Positions 1 to 7,538 of a DNA stretch of 14,585 nucleotides are shown piece by piece. This stretch comes from Nitrospirae bacterium CG1_02_44_142 (GTDB taxonomy: Bacteria; Nitrospirota; Thermodesulfovibrionia; Thermodesulfovibrionales; UBA1546): contig MNVK01000121.1 in the NCBI GenBank assembly GCA_001871685.1, positions 1 to 14,585 on the forward strand. The letters run 5' to 3'. Made by a program: the position numbers and the translations under genes. Below the pieces are notes generated by a model, which was not told where the DNA came from, did not search any database, and saw nothing but the letters and a program-made list of their open reading frames with translations. Positions within the stretch are counted from its first letter, which is position 1. Every line of letters begins with the position of its first letter.

Positions 1-10
1 CCCCCTACAT

Positions 11-54
11 CCCCCTTTGCCAAAGGGGGAATAATCCACCCTTCACTGAAGGGT
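11..54. repeat. Two adjacent small hairpins (REP-like palindromes)
   Basis: The first palindrome has arms CCCCCTTT (11-18) and AAAGGGGG (22-29) around GCC, extended by a T-A pair at 10/30. The second has arms ACCCTTC (38-44) and GAAGGGT (48-54) around ACT. Neither is followed by a T-run on the plus strand, so a classical intrinsic terminator is unlikely. They could be dispersed palindromic repeats, or could protect the 3' end of an upstream transcript. The upstream gene is outside the window, so the role cannot be settled. Confidence 0.55.
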
Positions 55-73
55 TACATTAAGAGAATAATTT

Positions 74-859
74 ATGAATAAAGAAAATACCGAAAAACAA
101 CGGAGGCTATCTCTAAATGACAGCTTCAAATTCTCATGTCATAAAGGGCTTGCCTGTTTTAATAAATGCTGTAGTGATGTAAATATCTTTCTTACCCCCT
201 ACGATGTCCTGAGGATGAGAAGGTCTATGTGGCTGTCTTCTGAAGAATTTTTAAAGAGATTTACCGTTGCGCTCTTGGGAGATGAGGGGATACCCCTAAT
301 AGCGCTTAAGATGCTGGAGGATGAAAATAAGAGTTGTCCCTTTGTTACTCCTGAGGGCTGTATGATTTATCAGGACAGACCGTGGTCCTGCAGAATGTAT
401 CCGGTATTCCCTGTTTCTTCAAAGGAAGAAGGGTTTTTAATAGATGAAAATTCCTCATGCCTTGGGATGAAAGAGGGAAAAGAATGGACGATAAAAGAAT
501 GGAAAAAGAATCAAGGTATTGATATATATGACAAGATGAATGAGGCTTATAAAGAGATTACCTTCCATGATTATTTTTCCGCCTCAGGCGGGGGAAACAA
601 GCTTGATTCAGGAAGGGCGAATCTGCTCTATAAGGCTTGTTACGACCTGAACGAGTTCAAAAAATTTCTTTTTGAGACAAAGTTTTTTGATATATATGAT
701 GTGGAGAAAGAGGTTATCGAAAAAATAAAGCAAGACGAAGAAGAACTTTTAAATTTTGGCTATAGATGGATAAGATTCAATATATTTAATGAAGATACCT
801 TTAGATTTAAAGATAAGGCGATGGATAAGCTATTGCAGGCTAAGAGGGGAAAGGATTAA
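74..859 (+). CDS. YkgJ-family cysteine-cluster protein, copy 1
   Basis: This 261-residue soluble protein has the cysteine pattern of the YkgJ family (putative zinc/iron-chelating domain). Residues 22-33 carry C-x5-C-x3-CC, then a TPYDV segment, then Cys88 and Cys96 and a DRPWSC stretch ending in Cys106. The second half is charged and has no recognisable domain. It shows no signal peptide or membrane segment, so it is probably cytoplasmic. The family has no firm biochemical role; binding a metal or Fe-S cluster is inferred from the cysteines. The next gene starts 3 bp downstream and is a paralogue of the same length, pointing to tandem duplication. The ribosome site is weak (AAGAGA about 10 bp upstream). 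Position upstream of qmoABC suggests an accessory role in sulfur or electron-transfer metabolism, which is inference. Confidence 0.85.
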   Translation: MNKENTEKQRRLSLNDSFKFSCHKGLACFNKCCSDVNIFLTPYDVLRMRRSMWLSSEEFLKRFTVALLGDEGIPLIALKMLEDENKSCPFVTPEGCMIYQDRPWSCRMYPVFPVSSKEEGFLIDENSSCLGMKEGKEWTIKEWKKNQGIDIYDKMNEAYKEITFHDYFSASGGGNKLDSGRANLLYKACYDLNEFKKFLFETKFFDIYDVEKEVIEKIKQDEEELLNFGYRWIRFNIFNEDTFRFKDKAMDKLLQAKRGKD

Positions 860-862
860 ACC

Positions 863-1648
863 ATGTTTCTGAGCAGAAGGCTTGTAGAACCTATTAAGCG
901 CACACTGAATTCCAAATTCAAATTTGGGTGTTATAAGGGTATCGCCTGTTTTAGCAAATGCTGCAGCCGTGCAGATGTGCTTCTTACGCCTTATGACGTC
1001 ATAAGGATGAAAAATAGATTGGGAATTTCTTCAGGAGAGTTCCTGGATAGATACACATACACCCATACTGATGAAAAGTCCTCACATCCTTACGCAGTGC
1101 TTAAGATGACAGATGATGAAGGGAAATGTCCCTTTGTTACGGTTGAAGGCTGCAGCGTCTATGAAGACCGTCCTTCTAACTGTAGATATTATCCCATCGG
1201 TCAAGGCATTATGATGATGGGCTCAGGGAAAGGGCCGGTAAATGAAGAATTCTATTTTTTTGTAAAAGACCCCAATTGCCTCGGTTATCAGGAGGAAAAG
1301 GAGTGGACCATAGAGACCTGGAGGAGGGACCAGGGGGTTGAGCTCTATGATGAGATGAATAAGGAGTGGAAAGAGGTTCAGCTAAGGAGAAATGCCTCAG
1401 GGCAGCCCCAACTCGACTCAAAGAAGCAGGGCATGCTTTACATGGCAAGTTATGATATAGATAGGTTCAAAAAATTTATCTTTGAGAGCAATTTTTTTGC
1501 TCTCTTTGATATTGATAAAGAAGAGGTTGAGAAGATAAAGACTGACGAGCTCGCCCTGATGAAATTCGGATTCAAATACCTGAAATATATCCTGATGCTT
1601 GAAGAGACATTAAAGGTGAAAGAAGAGTATAAAAAGAAGGCAGTATAA
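863..1648 (+). CDS. YkgJ-family cysteine-cluster protein, copy 2
   Basis: This 261-residue paralogue of the preceding gene has the same order of features: C-x5-C-x3-CC at residues 23-34, a TPYDV segment at 42-46, Cys89 and Cys97, and EDRPSNC ending at Cys107. It shares the block containing YDEMN and a C-terminal stretch (RFKKFIFES..., then KIKTDE) that aligns well with copy 1. The two diverge most between residues 60-80 and just after the last cysteine, where copy 2 has a methionine/glycine-rich insert. All seven metal-ligand-type cysteines are kept in both copies, so neither looks decayed. The following gene starts 2 bp after its stop, so this is clearly one transcription unit. Metal or Fe-S binding is inferred from the family; no reaction is known. 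Confidence 0.85.
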   Translation: MFLSRRLVEPIKRTLNSKFKFGCYKGIACFSKCCSRADVLLTPYDVIRMKNRLGISSGEFLDRYTYTHTDEKSSHPYAVLKMTDDEGKCPFVTVEGCSVYEDRPSNCRYYPIGQGIMMMGSGKGPVNEEFYFFVKDPNCLGYQEEKEWTIETWRRDQGVELYDEMNKEWKEVQLRRNASGQPQLDSKKQGMLYMASYDIDRFKKFIFESNFFALFDIDKEEVEKIKTDELALMKFGFKYLKYILMLEETLKVKEEYKKKAV

Positions 1649-1650
1649 GT

Positions 1651-2187
1651 ATGAATGGTGTTGAAGAAAAACTTATTGACTTTATAACAGGGCGGGAGAT
1701 TGTTGACACAACCGATGAAAGGGTAAGGCAGGGGATAGAACGGTTTCTGATTGAAGAGAAGGGTTATACAAAAGATGATATAGAGGTTGACAGGGGATTT
1801 GACGTCGTTCTCGACGAAAAAACAAACAGGGCAAAGGTGGACCTGGTTATAAGTCTTGAAGGAAAGAGATTCATGATTATAAAATGCATTGGCGGTTCAT
1901 TGTCTTCATGGGAAAGGGAGGCCTTAGCCTGCGCAAGAATCTTTGATACTTATGTAATCCCCCTGGCCGTTGTAACTGATGGAGAGGATGCGGAGATTCT
2001 GGACGCAGCAACCGGCAAGGCAATCGGTCACGGTCCAAGGGAGATACCTTCACGGCATGAGGCCCTTGAGGCCGTCAAACGGATTGAATTTAAAGGACTG
2101 TCCGGGGATAAAAGAGAGAAGGAAAAAAGGGTATTTTGGGCCTTTGAATCAATCAAATCAGAAGAATGTGGTTTTCATCCACAATGA
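1651..2187 (+). CDS. HsdR N-terminal-domain-like protein, probably not a nuclease
   Basis: This 178-residue stand-alone protein resembles the N-terminal domain of type I restriction HsdR subunits (PD-(D/E)XK-type fold). It has an amphipathic start with VRQGIERFL and KGYTKDDIEVDR at residues 25-48, an acidic strand KVDLVI (Asp64), and a following strand MIIKC at 75-79. A conserved-looking VVTDGEDAEILD lies at 107-118. In active nucleases the second strand carries E-x-K. Here the equivalent positions read K-C-I, so the catalytic Glu and Lys appear lost. No helicase, methylase or specificity gene is nearby, so a restriction role is unlikely. It sits 2 bp after the YkgJ pair and 48 bp before qmoA, suggesting a sulfur-metabolism accessory factor. 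The fold assignment is moderately sure and the function is unknown. Confidence 0.7.
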   Translation: MNGVEEKLIDFITGREIVDTTDERVRQGIERFLIEEKGYTKDDIEVDRGFDVVLDEKTNRAKVDLVISLEGKRFMIIKCIGGSLSSWEREALACARIFDTYVIPLAVVTDGEDAEILDAATGKAIGHGPREIPSRHEALEAVKRIEFKGLSGDKREKEKRVFWAFESIKSEECGFHPQ

Positions 2188-2235
2188 CATTAATTCATTG
2201 TTTTTAAGCATATAAATATTTATGGAGGTTATAAC

Positions 2236-3501
2236 ATGGCTGCGGAGAAAACAAAAGGTATATTAGTTGTAGGCGGAGGGATAAGCGGAATAACTACTGC
2301 GGTGGAAGCGGCTGAGGTAGGGTATGAGGTAACACTCATTGAAAAGAATCCTTATCTTGGCGGCAGGGTAGCTCAGCTTAATAAGTATTTCCCGAAATTA
2401 TGCCCGCCTAATTGCGGACTGGAGATAAATTATAGAAGAATCAAGAGCAATCCGAGAGTAAAAATCTATACCTCGGCAGAGGTAGAAAAGGTTTCGGGCG
2501 CTGAGGGTGATTTTGACGTAACAGTAAAGTTGAATCCCCGCTATGTGAACGAGAATTGTACGGCCTGCAGGGCCTGTGTTGATGTCTGTCCGATTGAAAG
2601 GCCAAATGATTTCAATTTTGGCATGGATAAGACAAAGGCTATTTATCTTCCCCATGATTTTGCCTTTCCTATGAGATATGTTATTGATGATAAGGTCTGT
2701 AAGAAAGCTGAATGCGCCAAATGCGTAGATGCCTGTAAATATAATGCCATAGACCTAAACATGAAGACTCAAAGCCTATCCTTGAAGGCCGGCTCTATTG
2801 TCTGGGCTACCGGCTGGAAGCCTTATGACGCCAAAAAGATTGATAATCTTGGATTTGGGAAATATCAAAACGTAATAACAAATATGATGATGGAGAGATT
2901 AGCCTCTCAAAATGGCCCTACAAAAGGCAATATCATCCGCCCATCTGACGGGAAAGAGGTCTCAAGGGTTGCCTTTGTCCAGTGTGCCGGTTCCCGCGAT
3001 GAGAACCACCTTCCTTACTGCTCTTACATTTGCTGCCTGGCCTCTATGAAGCAGGCAACCTATGTGCGGGAGCAATATCCTCAGGCGCAGATATTTATAT
3101 TTTATATTGACGTTCGTTCGCCCGGAACGAGATATGAAAAGTTTTATAAAAAAATCCAGCAGGATGAAAATATAAAGTTTATTAAAGGAAAGGTTGCAAA
3201 GATTGAGGAAGACCCCGCTACAAAGGATATTATCGTCACAGCAGAGGATACACAGACATTGCAGAAGATTCATGAAAAGGTGGACCTTGTGGTCCTTGCT
3301 GCGGGTATGGCTCCCAGCACGCAAGAATCGAAAATCCCTTCAAGTGTATCTTATGATACTGATGGTTTCATTACATCTAACACAGGAGTAGCCGGGATGT
3401 CCGCTGCCGGCTGCGCTGTAAAGCCGATTGACGTCTACTCATCGGCCCAGACTGCAGCAGCAGCAGCCCTTAAGTCAATTCAATCTTTGGTGAGGAGGTA
3501 A
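2236..3501 (+). CDS. qmoA: QmoA, HdrA-like FAD/Fe-S subunit of the Qmo complex
   Basis: QmoA is a cytoplasmic flavin and Fe-S subunit of the quinone-interacting membrane-bound oxidoreductase, which links menaquinol to APS reductase. The 421-residue protein opens with an FAD-binding Rossmann motif (VVGGGISG, residues 11-18) followed by IEKNPYLGGR. Ferredoxin-type cysteines are seen at 108/111/114/118 (C-x2-C-x2-C-x3-C) and 155/160/163/167 (C-x4-C-x2-C-x3-C). A CPPNC pair sits at 56-60. The HdrA-type block VQCAGSRDENHLPYCSYICC adds cysteines at 250, 262, 266 and 267. The C-terminus has the second FAD element (GVAGMSAAGC). GGAGGT lies 6 bp before the ATG. The gene overlaps the ribosome site of qmoB, which starts 4 bp after its stop. 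A stand-alone HdrA is excluded by the following qmoB and qmoC. Confidence 0.93.
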   Translation: MAAEKTKGILVVGGGISGITTAVEAAEVGYEVTLIEKNPYLGGRVAQLNKYFPKLCPPNCGLEINYRRIKSNPRVKIYTSAEVEKVSGAEGDFDVTVKLNPRYVNENCTACRACVDVCPIERPNDFNFGMDKTKAIYLPHDFAFPMRYVIDDKVCKKAECAKCVDACKYNAIDLNMKTQSLSLKAGSIVWATGWKPYDAKKIDNLGFGKYQNVITNMMMERLASQNGPTKGNIIRPSDGKEVSRVAFVQCAGSRDENHLPYCSYICCLASMKQATYVREQYPQAQIFIFYIDVRSPGTRYEKFYKKIQQDENIKFIKGKVAKIEEDPATKDIIVTAEDTQTLQKIHEKVDLVVLAAGMAPSTQESKIPSSVSYDTDGFITSNTGVAGMSAAGCAVKPIDVYSSAQTAAAAALKSIQSLVRR

Positions 3502-3505
3502 TCCA

Positions 3506-5710
3506 ATGGAAAAGAAAATAGGAGTTTATATCTGCACAGATTGTGAGATAGGGAAGGCCCTTGACATAGAGAAATTAACGAAGGTTGCTATTGAAATGAA
3601 GGCCCCTGTTGTCAAGTCCCATCCGTCCCTGTGTCAGAAGGAAGGCGTGGAGTTCATAAAAAAAGACATGGCCCAGGAAGGCGTAAATGCCGTTATAATT
3701 GCCGCCTGCTCACCGCGCGTAAATTACGATGTCTTTGAGCTCGGTATCCCGCTTGTGGAAAGGGTAAATTTGAGAGAAGGGGTTGTCTGGAGCCATCCGG
3801 CAAATGATGAAGATACCCAGATGATGGCTGAAGACTATATTAGAATGGGTCTTCTTAAGATGCAGAAGATGGAGGCGCCGGAACCCTATAAGGTGGAGGA
3901 GCCCTCTAAGAATGTTCTGGTTGTTGGAGGCGGCCTCGCCGGAATCACTGCTGCCAATGAGGCGGCTAAGGCTGGTTATGAGGTCTTCCTGGTAGAAAAG
4001 AACGAAGCCCTTGGCGGATGGATGTCCAGGATTTACAAACAAGCTCCTACCAAGGCCCCTTATGCAGAGATGGAAGAGCCGGAAATTAATAACTTAATTA
4101 AAGAAGTTCAACAGAATCCAAAGGTTAAGATTTACACATCTTCATTAATTGAAAAGATAGACGGCGCCCCGGGTTTGTATGACGTTACTGTCAAACGAAA
4201 TGGAGGCGCTGAGACCTTTAGAGTTGGCGCTATAGTTGAGGCTGCCGGCACAGTGCCTTATGATGCAGCAAAAATTACCGAGTTCGGTTTTGGGAAATAT
4301 CCTAATGTAATAACAAACTATATGATGGAGGCTATAGCTGCAAAAGGGACCATGGTGCGTCCCTCTGACGGCAAGCCTGTCAAAAGCGTTGCCTTTATTC
4401 AGTGCGCCGGACAGAGGGATGAGAAGCATCTGCCTTATTGTTCAGCAACCTGCTGTGTAGAATCTTTAAAACAGGCAAAATATATAAGGAATCAGTATCC
4501 TGATTCAAAGGTCTACATTTTCTACAGGGACATGAGGACGCCGGGACATTATGAATATTTTTATAAGAGTATGCAGAATGATGCAGGGGTATTCCTGACA
4601 AAAGGAGACGTCAAAGGCATTACAGAGGATGAAAATAAGAACCTTGCGGTAGAAGTAGAAAATACCCTCCTGGGTGAAAAAATCCAGGTGAATGCGGACC
4701 TGGTTGTTCTGGCAACCGGCATGGTTCCTGTATCTGCACTCGGCGAGGAAATACTGCCGCCAGGCGTAAAACCCGGGGATGAGTTTATTCCTTATGTGAT
4801 GATTGAAACAGACATCTTAAATCTCGAATACAGACAGGGAGGAGAGGCGCCGGCTCTCATTAATGGTTATCCTGATTCCAATTTTATCTGTTTTCCATAT
4901 GAAACCCGAAGAACAGGTGTTTACGCTGCCGGTTCTGTAAGGGCTCCTATGGATATTCCTTCAACCGTAGCAGACGCCACAGGCGCAGCTCTTAAGGCAA
5001 TCCAGTGTGTTGAATTAACATCCAGGGGAGAGGCTGTGCATCCGAGGGTTGGAGATATATCTTATGCAGAGTTCTTTATGCAGAAATGTACCCAGTGTAA
5101 GAGATGTACAGAGGAGTGCCCTTTTGGCGCTATTAATGAAGACGAAAAGGCTAATCCGCTTTATAATCCAACCCGCTGTAGAAGATGTGCAATCTGTATG
5201 GGCGCATGTCCGGAGAGGATTATCTCTTTCAAAAACTATTCAGTTGATATGATAGGGAATATGGTAAAAAATATAGAGGTGCCCGAAGAAGAAGAGGAGA
5301 AGCCGAGGGTAATAGTTTTTGCCTGTGAAAATGACGCCTATCCGGCGTTGGACATGGTGGGACTTAACCGGCTCCAATATAATTCTTTTGTCAGGGTAGT
5401 CCCTCTGAGATGCGCAGGCTCAATGAATTTAGTATGGGTGGCTGACGCCCTTTCAAAGGGTATTGACGGCATACTCATCATGGGATGTCAATATGGCGAT
5501 GATTACCAGTGCCATATGGCAACAGGAAGCTACCTGGCGAAAATCAGATTGTCAAAGGTTGCGGAAACACTTGACAGACTAAAGCTCGAGTCCGGCAGGG
5601 TCCAGATGGAACAGGTGTCTATCGCCGAATATTACAAAATACCAAAGATATTAGACGAGTTTATAAAAAAACTGGAGGGGTTCGGTCCTAACCCGTATAA
5701 GGGATTCTAA
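3506..5710 (+). CDS. qmoB: QmoB, HdrA-like subunit with C-terminal MvhD/FlpD domain
   Basis: QmoB is the larger flavin/Fe-S subunit of Qmo. The 734-residue protein has an N-terminal HdrA-type domain with Cys10, Cys13, Cys43 and Cys68. An FAD motif (VVGGGLAG) covers 139-146, and the HdrA block VAFIQCAGQRDEKHLPYCSA covers 295-314, with a CC pair just after at 316-317. Two [4Fe-4S] ferredoxin motifs follow at 528/531/534/538 and 558/561/564/568. The region from about 600 to the end is an MvhD/FlpD-like domain with Cys607, Cys636, Cys661 and Cys669, a place where electrons can enter or leave HdrA-like complexes. The ribosome site GAGGAGGT overlaps the qmoA stop, so the two are translationally coupled. 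Internal similarity to QmoA is obvious, for example in the FGFGKYPNVITN block. No residue expected for the family appears missing. Confidence 0.94.
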   Translation: MEKKIGVYICTDCEIGKALDIEKLTKVAIEMKAPVVKSHPSLCQKEGVEFIKKDMAQEGVNAVIIAACSPRVNYDVFELGIPLVERVNLREGVVWSHPANDEDTQMMAEDYIRMGLLKMQKMEAPEPYKVEEPSKNVLVVGGGLAGITAANEAAKAGYEVFLVEKNEALGGWMSRIYKQAPTKAPYAEMEEPEINNLIKEVQQNPKVKIYTSSLIEKIDGAPGLYDVTVKRNGGAETFRVGAIVEAAGTVPYDAAKITEFGFGKYPNVITNYMMEAIAAKGTMVRPSDGKPVKSVAFIQCAGQRDEKHLPYCSATCCVESLKQAKYIRNQYPDSKVYIFYRDMRTPGHYEYFYKSMQNDAGVFLTKGDVKGITEDENKNLAVEVENTLLGEKIQVNADLVVLATGMVPVSALGEEILPPGVKPGDEFIPYVMIETDILNLEYRQGGEAPALINGYPDSNFICFPYETRRTGVYAAGSVRAPMDIPSTVADATGAALKAIQCVELTSRGEAVHPRVGDISYAEFFMQKCTQCKRCTEECPFGAINEDEKANPLYNPTRCRRCAICMGACPERIISFKNYSVDMIGNMVKNIEVPEEEEEKPRVIVFACENDAYPALDMVGLNRLQYNSFVRVVPLRCAGSMNLVWVADALSKGIDGILIMGCQYGDDYQCHMATGSYLAKIRLSKVAETLDRLKLESGRVQMEQVSIAEYYKIPKILDEFIKKLEGFGPNPYKGF

Positions 5711-5782
5711 TTTAGGTGTTAGGTGCTAGTGGTCAGGTGTTAGACCAAGAGCTAACACCTAAAACCTAGAACCTGAAACCTT
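5711..5782. repeat. Imperfect inverted repeat between qmoB and qmoC
   Basis: The spacer is built from repeated AGGTGTTAG-like words followed by their complements. AGGTGTTAG (5735-5743) can pair with CTAACACCT (5752-5760) over an 8-nt loop. The longer TTAGGTGTTAG (5712-5722) can instead pair with CTAACACCTAA (5752-5762), an 11-bp perfect match. The two pairings exclude one another. Further AACCT words extend the right arm to 5782, just before the qmoC ribosome site AGAGGAGGA. It may be a dispersed intergenic repeat that landed in the operon, or an mRNA element that tunes qmoC relative to qmoAB. The sequence shows the structure; the role is inference. Confidence 0.65.
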
Positions 5783-5804
5783 TTATAAAAAAGAGGAGGA
5801 ATAC

Positions 5805-6932
5805 ATGGCAGAGGCAAAAGTAATTAATCCGGATTTGGATTTTGTTAAAGAGATAATTAATAGCGGTGGGGAGTCATTAAAGAAGTGTTTCCAGTGCTCC
5901 ACATGTACTGTTGTATGCAATGTGACCCCTGAAGACAGGCCGTTTCCGAGGAAGGAGATGATTTATGCGCAGTGGGGGCTTAAGGATAAGCTCCTGAACA
6001 ATCCGGATATCTGGCTTTGTCATAACTGTGATGACTGCACAAAATACTGTCCGAGAGGCGCAAAGCCCGGTGATGTGCTTGCTGTGATGAGGAAGAAATC
6101 AATAGAGGAAAACGCAGTCCCCGGGTTCATGGGTAAGATAGTCACCGAGCCGAAGATGACGCTTGCCGCTCTTGCAATACCGTTTATACTGTTTTTAGCT
6201 GTGCTTGGATTGACCGGCCATCTTGGAATCCCGGACGGAGATATTGTTTACTCAAAGTTTTTCCCGATAAGGTATATAGAAGTAATTTTTATTTCAGCGG
6301 TTATTCTGGCAGGCATTTCCTATCTGTCAAGTCTTTCCAGATTCTGGAATAATATCTCTAAGGGCAGCTCACAGCCCTATTCAAAGGGTTTTTTCCCCGC
6401 GCTTATTGAAACCCTTGTTGAGTTCCTGAAACATTCAAGGTTTGGCAAATGCGAGGCAAATGCCGGACGGAAGAACGGTCATCTTCTTGTCTTCTATGCG
6501 TTTGCAGGCCTTGCCATCACAACAATATGGATAACGATTTATTATTATCTGCCTGAGCCCTACAAGAAACACTCTCCCATATCTCTCGCAGACCCGATGA
6601 AATGGCTTGCGAATATAAGCGCATTAGCTCTTTTGGCCGGAACCCTGCTCATAGTTTTTAACCGTTTAAAGAATAAAGGATACGAATACAGGAACTCGTC
6701 TTTTGACTGGACATTTGCAGGCATGATATTGCTGCTCGGCGTTACAGGCGCGCTTACCGAGATAATCAGGTTAATGGGCGTCTCATCAATTGCGTATCCG
6801 ATGTATTTCGTGCATCTCCTTTTTGTCTTTTATGTCATAGCGTATTTTCCATACTCAAAGCTTGCGCACATGGGATACAGAACACTGGCAATTGCCTATT
6901 CTAAAATGGCAAACAGGGACATAGCGGTTTAA
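5805..6932 (+). CDS. qmoC: QmoC, membrane cytochrome b / HdrC-like subunit
   Basis: QmoC anchors the Qmo complex in the membrane and exchanges electrons with menaquinone. The 375-residue protein is a fusion. The N-terminal half is HdrC-like with two ferredoxin clusters, C28/C31/C34/C38 and C72/C75/C78/C82, the last followed by Pro. The C-terminal half is a NarI/DsrM-type membrane domain with about six hydrophobic segments (near 118-138, 155-175, 226-247, 268-286, 302-320 and 329-349). Histidines that could ligate heme b include H209, H226, H337 and H355; which ones do so cannot be told from sequence alone. A strong ribosome site (AGAGGAGGA) precedes the ATG. The gene follows qmoB after a 94-bp spacer carrying the inverted repeat, and the CBS-domain gene starts 10 bp downstream. 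Confidence 0.93.
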   Translation: MAEAKVINPDLDFVKEIINSGGESLKKCFQCSTCTVVCNVTPEDRPFPRKEMIYAQWGLKDKLLNNPDIWLCHNCDDCTKYCPRGAKPGDVLAVMRKKSIEENAVPGFMGKIVTEPKMTLAALAIPFILFLAVLGLTGHLGIPDGDIVYSKFFPIRYIEVIFISAVILAGISYLSSLSRFWNNISKGSSQPYSKGFFPALIETLVEFLKHSRFGKCEANAGRKNGHLLVFYAFAGLAITTIWITIYYYLPEPYKKHSPISLADPMKWLANISALALLAGTLLIVFNRLKNKGYEYRNSSFDWTFAGMILLLGVTGALTEIIRLMGVSSIAYPMYFVHLLFVFYVIAYFPYSKLAHMGYRTLAIAYSKMANRDIAV

Positions 6933-6942
6933 TGCGGAGGGA

Positions 6943-7377
6943 ATGATGACGATAGGAGATATCATAAAAGATAAAGGGCTTGAGGTAATTGCAGTTGATG
7001 GCGCTGTTACTGTTAAAACGGTAATTGATAAAATGATAGAAAGGAATATTGGCGCAGTATTAGTGATGGAAGAAGGCGAACCTGTTGGATTGTTTACAGA
7101 ACGCGACGCCTTGAGATGTTGGGGCAGGAAGGAAGATGTTGCCTGTGATAAGATAAATATAAAAGAAGTAATGACCATGGATATTCTGGTGGCAACTCCG
7201 GATGATGACGTAAATTATGCTATGACGATTATGATAGAGAAGAATATAAGGCATCTGCCTGTGGTAGAACATGGGAGGGTCATTAGCGTTGTATCTATTC
7301 GTGATATTGTAAAATCCAAGGTCAGCAGTCTGGAGGCAGAACTTCATTATCTGAAGGATTACATTACAGGGGGATAA
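6943..7377 (+). CDS. CBS-domain pair protein
   Basis: This 144-residue protein consists of two CBS domains (roughly residues 1-60 and 75-130). The typical motifs GLFTERD (49-55) and VVSIRD (116-121) are present. It ends in a short charged helix (SLEAELHYLKDYITGG) that is common in small stand-alone CBS proteins. CBS pairs bind adenine nucleotides or related ligands and act as sensors. Two ATGs are adjacent, at 6943 and 6946. The GGAGG at 6936-6940 is better spaced from 6946, so the true product may be one residue shorter. It is tightly linked to qmoC (10 bp), between the Qmo genes and the pyrophosphatase. A nucleotide-sensing role tuned to AMP/ATP in sulfate reduction is plausible but is inference; the ligand cannot be read from sequence. 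Confidence 0.9.
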   Translation: MMTIGDIIKDKGLEVIAVDGAVTVKTVIDKMIERNIGAVLVMEEGEPVGLFTERDALRCWGRKEDVACDKINIKEVMTMDILVATPDDDVNYAMTIMIEKNIRHLPVVEHGRVISVVSIRDIVKSKVSSLEAELHYLKDYITGG

Positions 7378-7465
7378 TACCAAGTTAAGAAGTTAAAAGT
7401 TGGACTGAAAACTGATTGAGGAGGAGGTGAGGCGGCAAAGCAATTAAAAGTTGTAAGTGAAGAAT

Positions 7466-7538
7466 TAAGAGTTAAATCGGAAAGTTTTTGACTTATAATT
7501 TTAAACTCTAATTTAAATTTTTTTACGAAGGAGGAGAG
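7466..7538 (+). promoter_or_regulatory. Candidate hppA promoter and strong ribosome site
   Basis: The 161-bp gap upstream of hppA is AT-rich and carries repeated TTAAAAGTTG words (near 7393 and 7444). A consensus -10 hexamer TATAAT lies at 7494-7499 with only a weak -35 candidate (GTTAAA, 7471-7476). TTGACT at 7488-7493 could instead be a -35 with an AT-rich -10 near 7509-7515. The two readings compete. AAGGAGGA at 7528-7535 is a clear ribosome site 3 bp before the hppA ATG. hppA therefore probably has its own promoter in addition to any read-through from the qmo operon. Confidence 0.35.

Noticed and set aside
1651..2187. Part of a restriction-modification or defence system
   Set aside because: No helicase, methylase or specificity subunit is nearby, the nuclease motif is degenerate, and the gene is embedded in a Qmo operon.
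2211..2216. TATAAA as a promoter -10 for qmoA
   Set aside because: No -35 hexamer at suitable spacing; the 48-bp gap is more simply an intra-operon spacer with a good ribosome site.
7420..7447. Mini-ORF (GTG plus five codons) after GAGGAGG upstream of hppA, a possible leader peptide
   Set aside because: The Shine-Dalgarno abuts the GTG with no spacing, and there is no attenuator structure after it.
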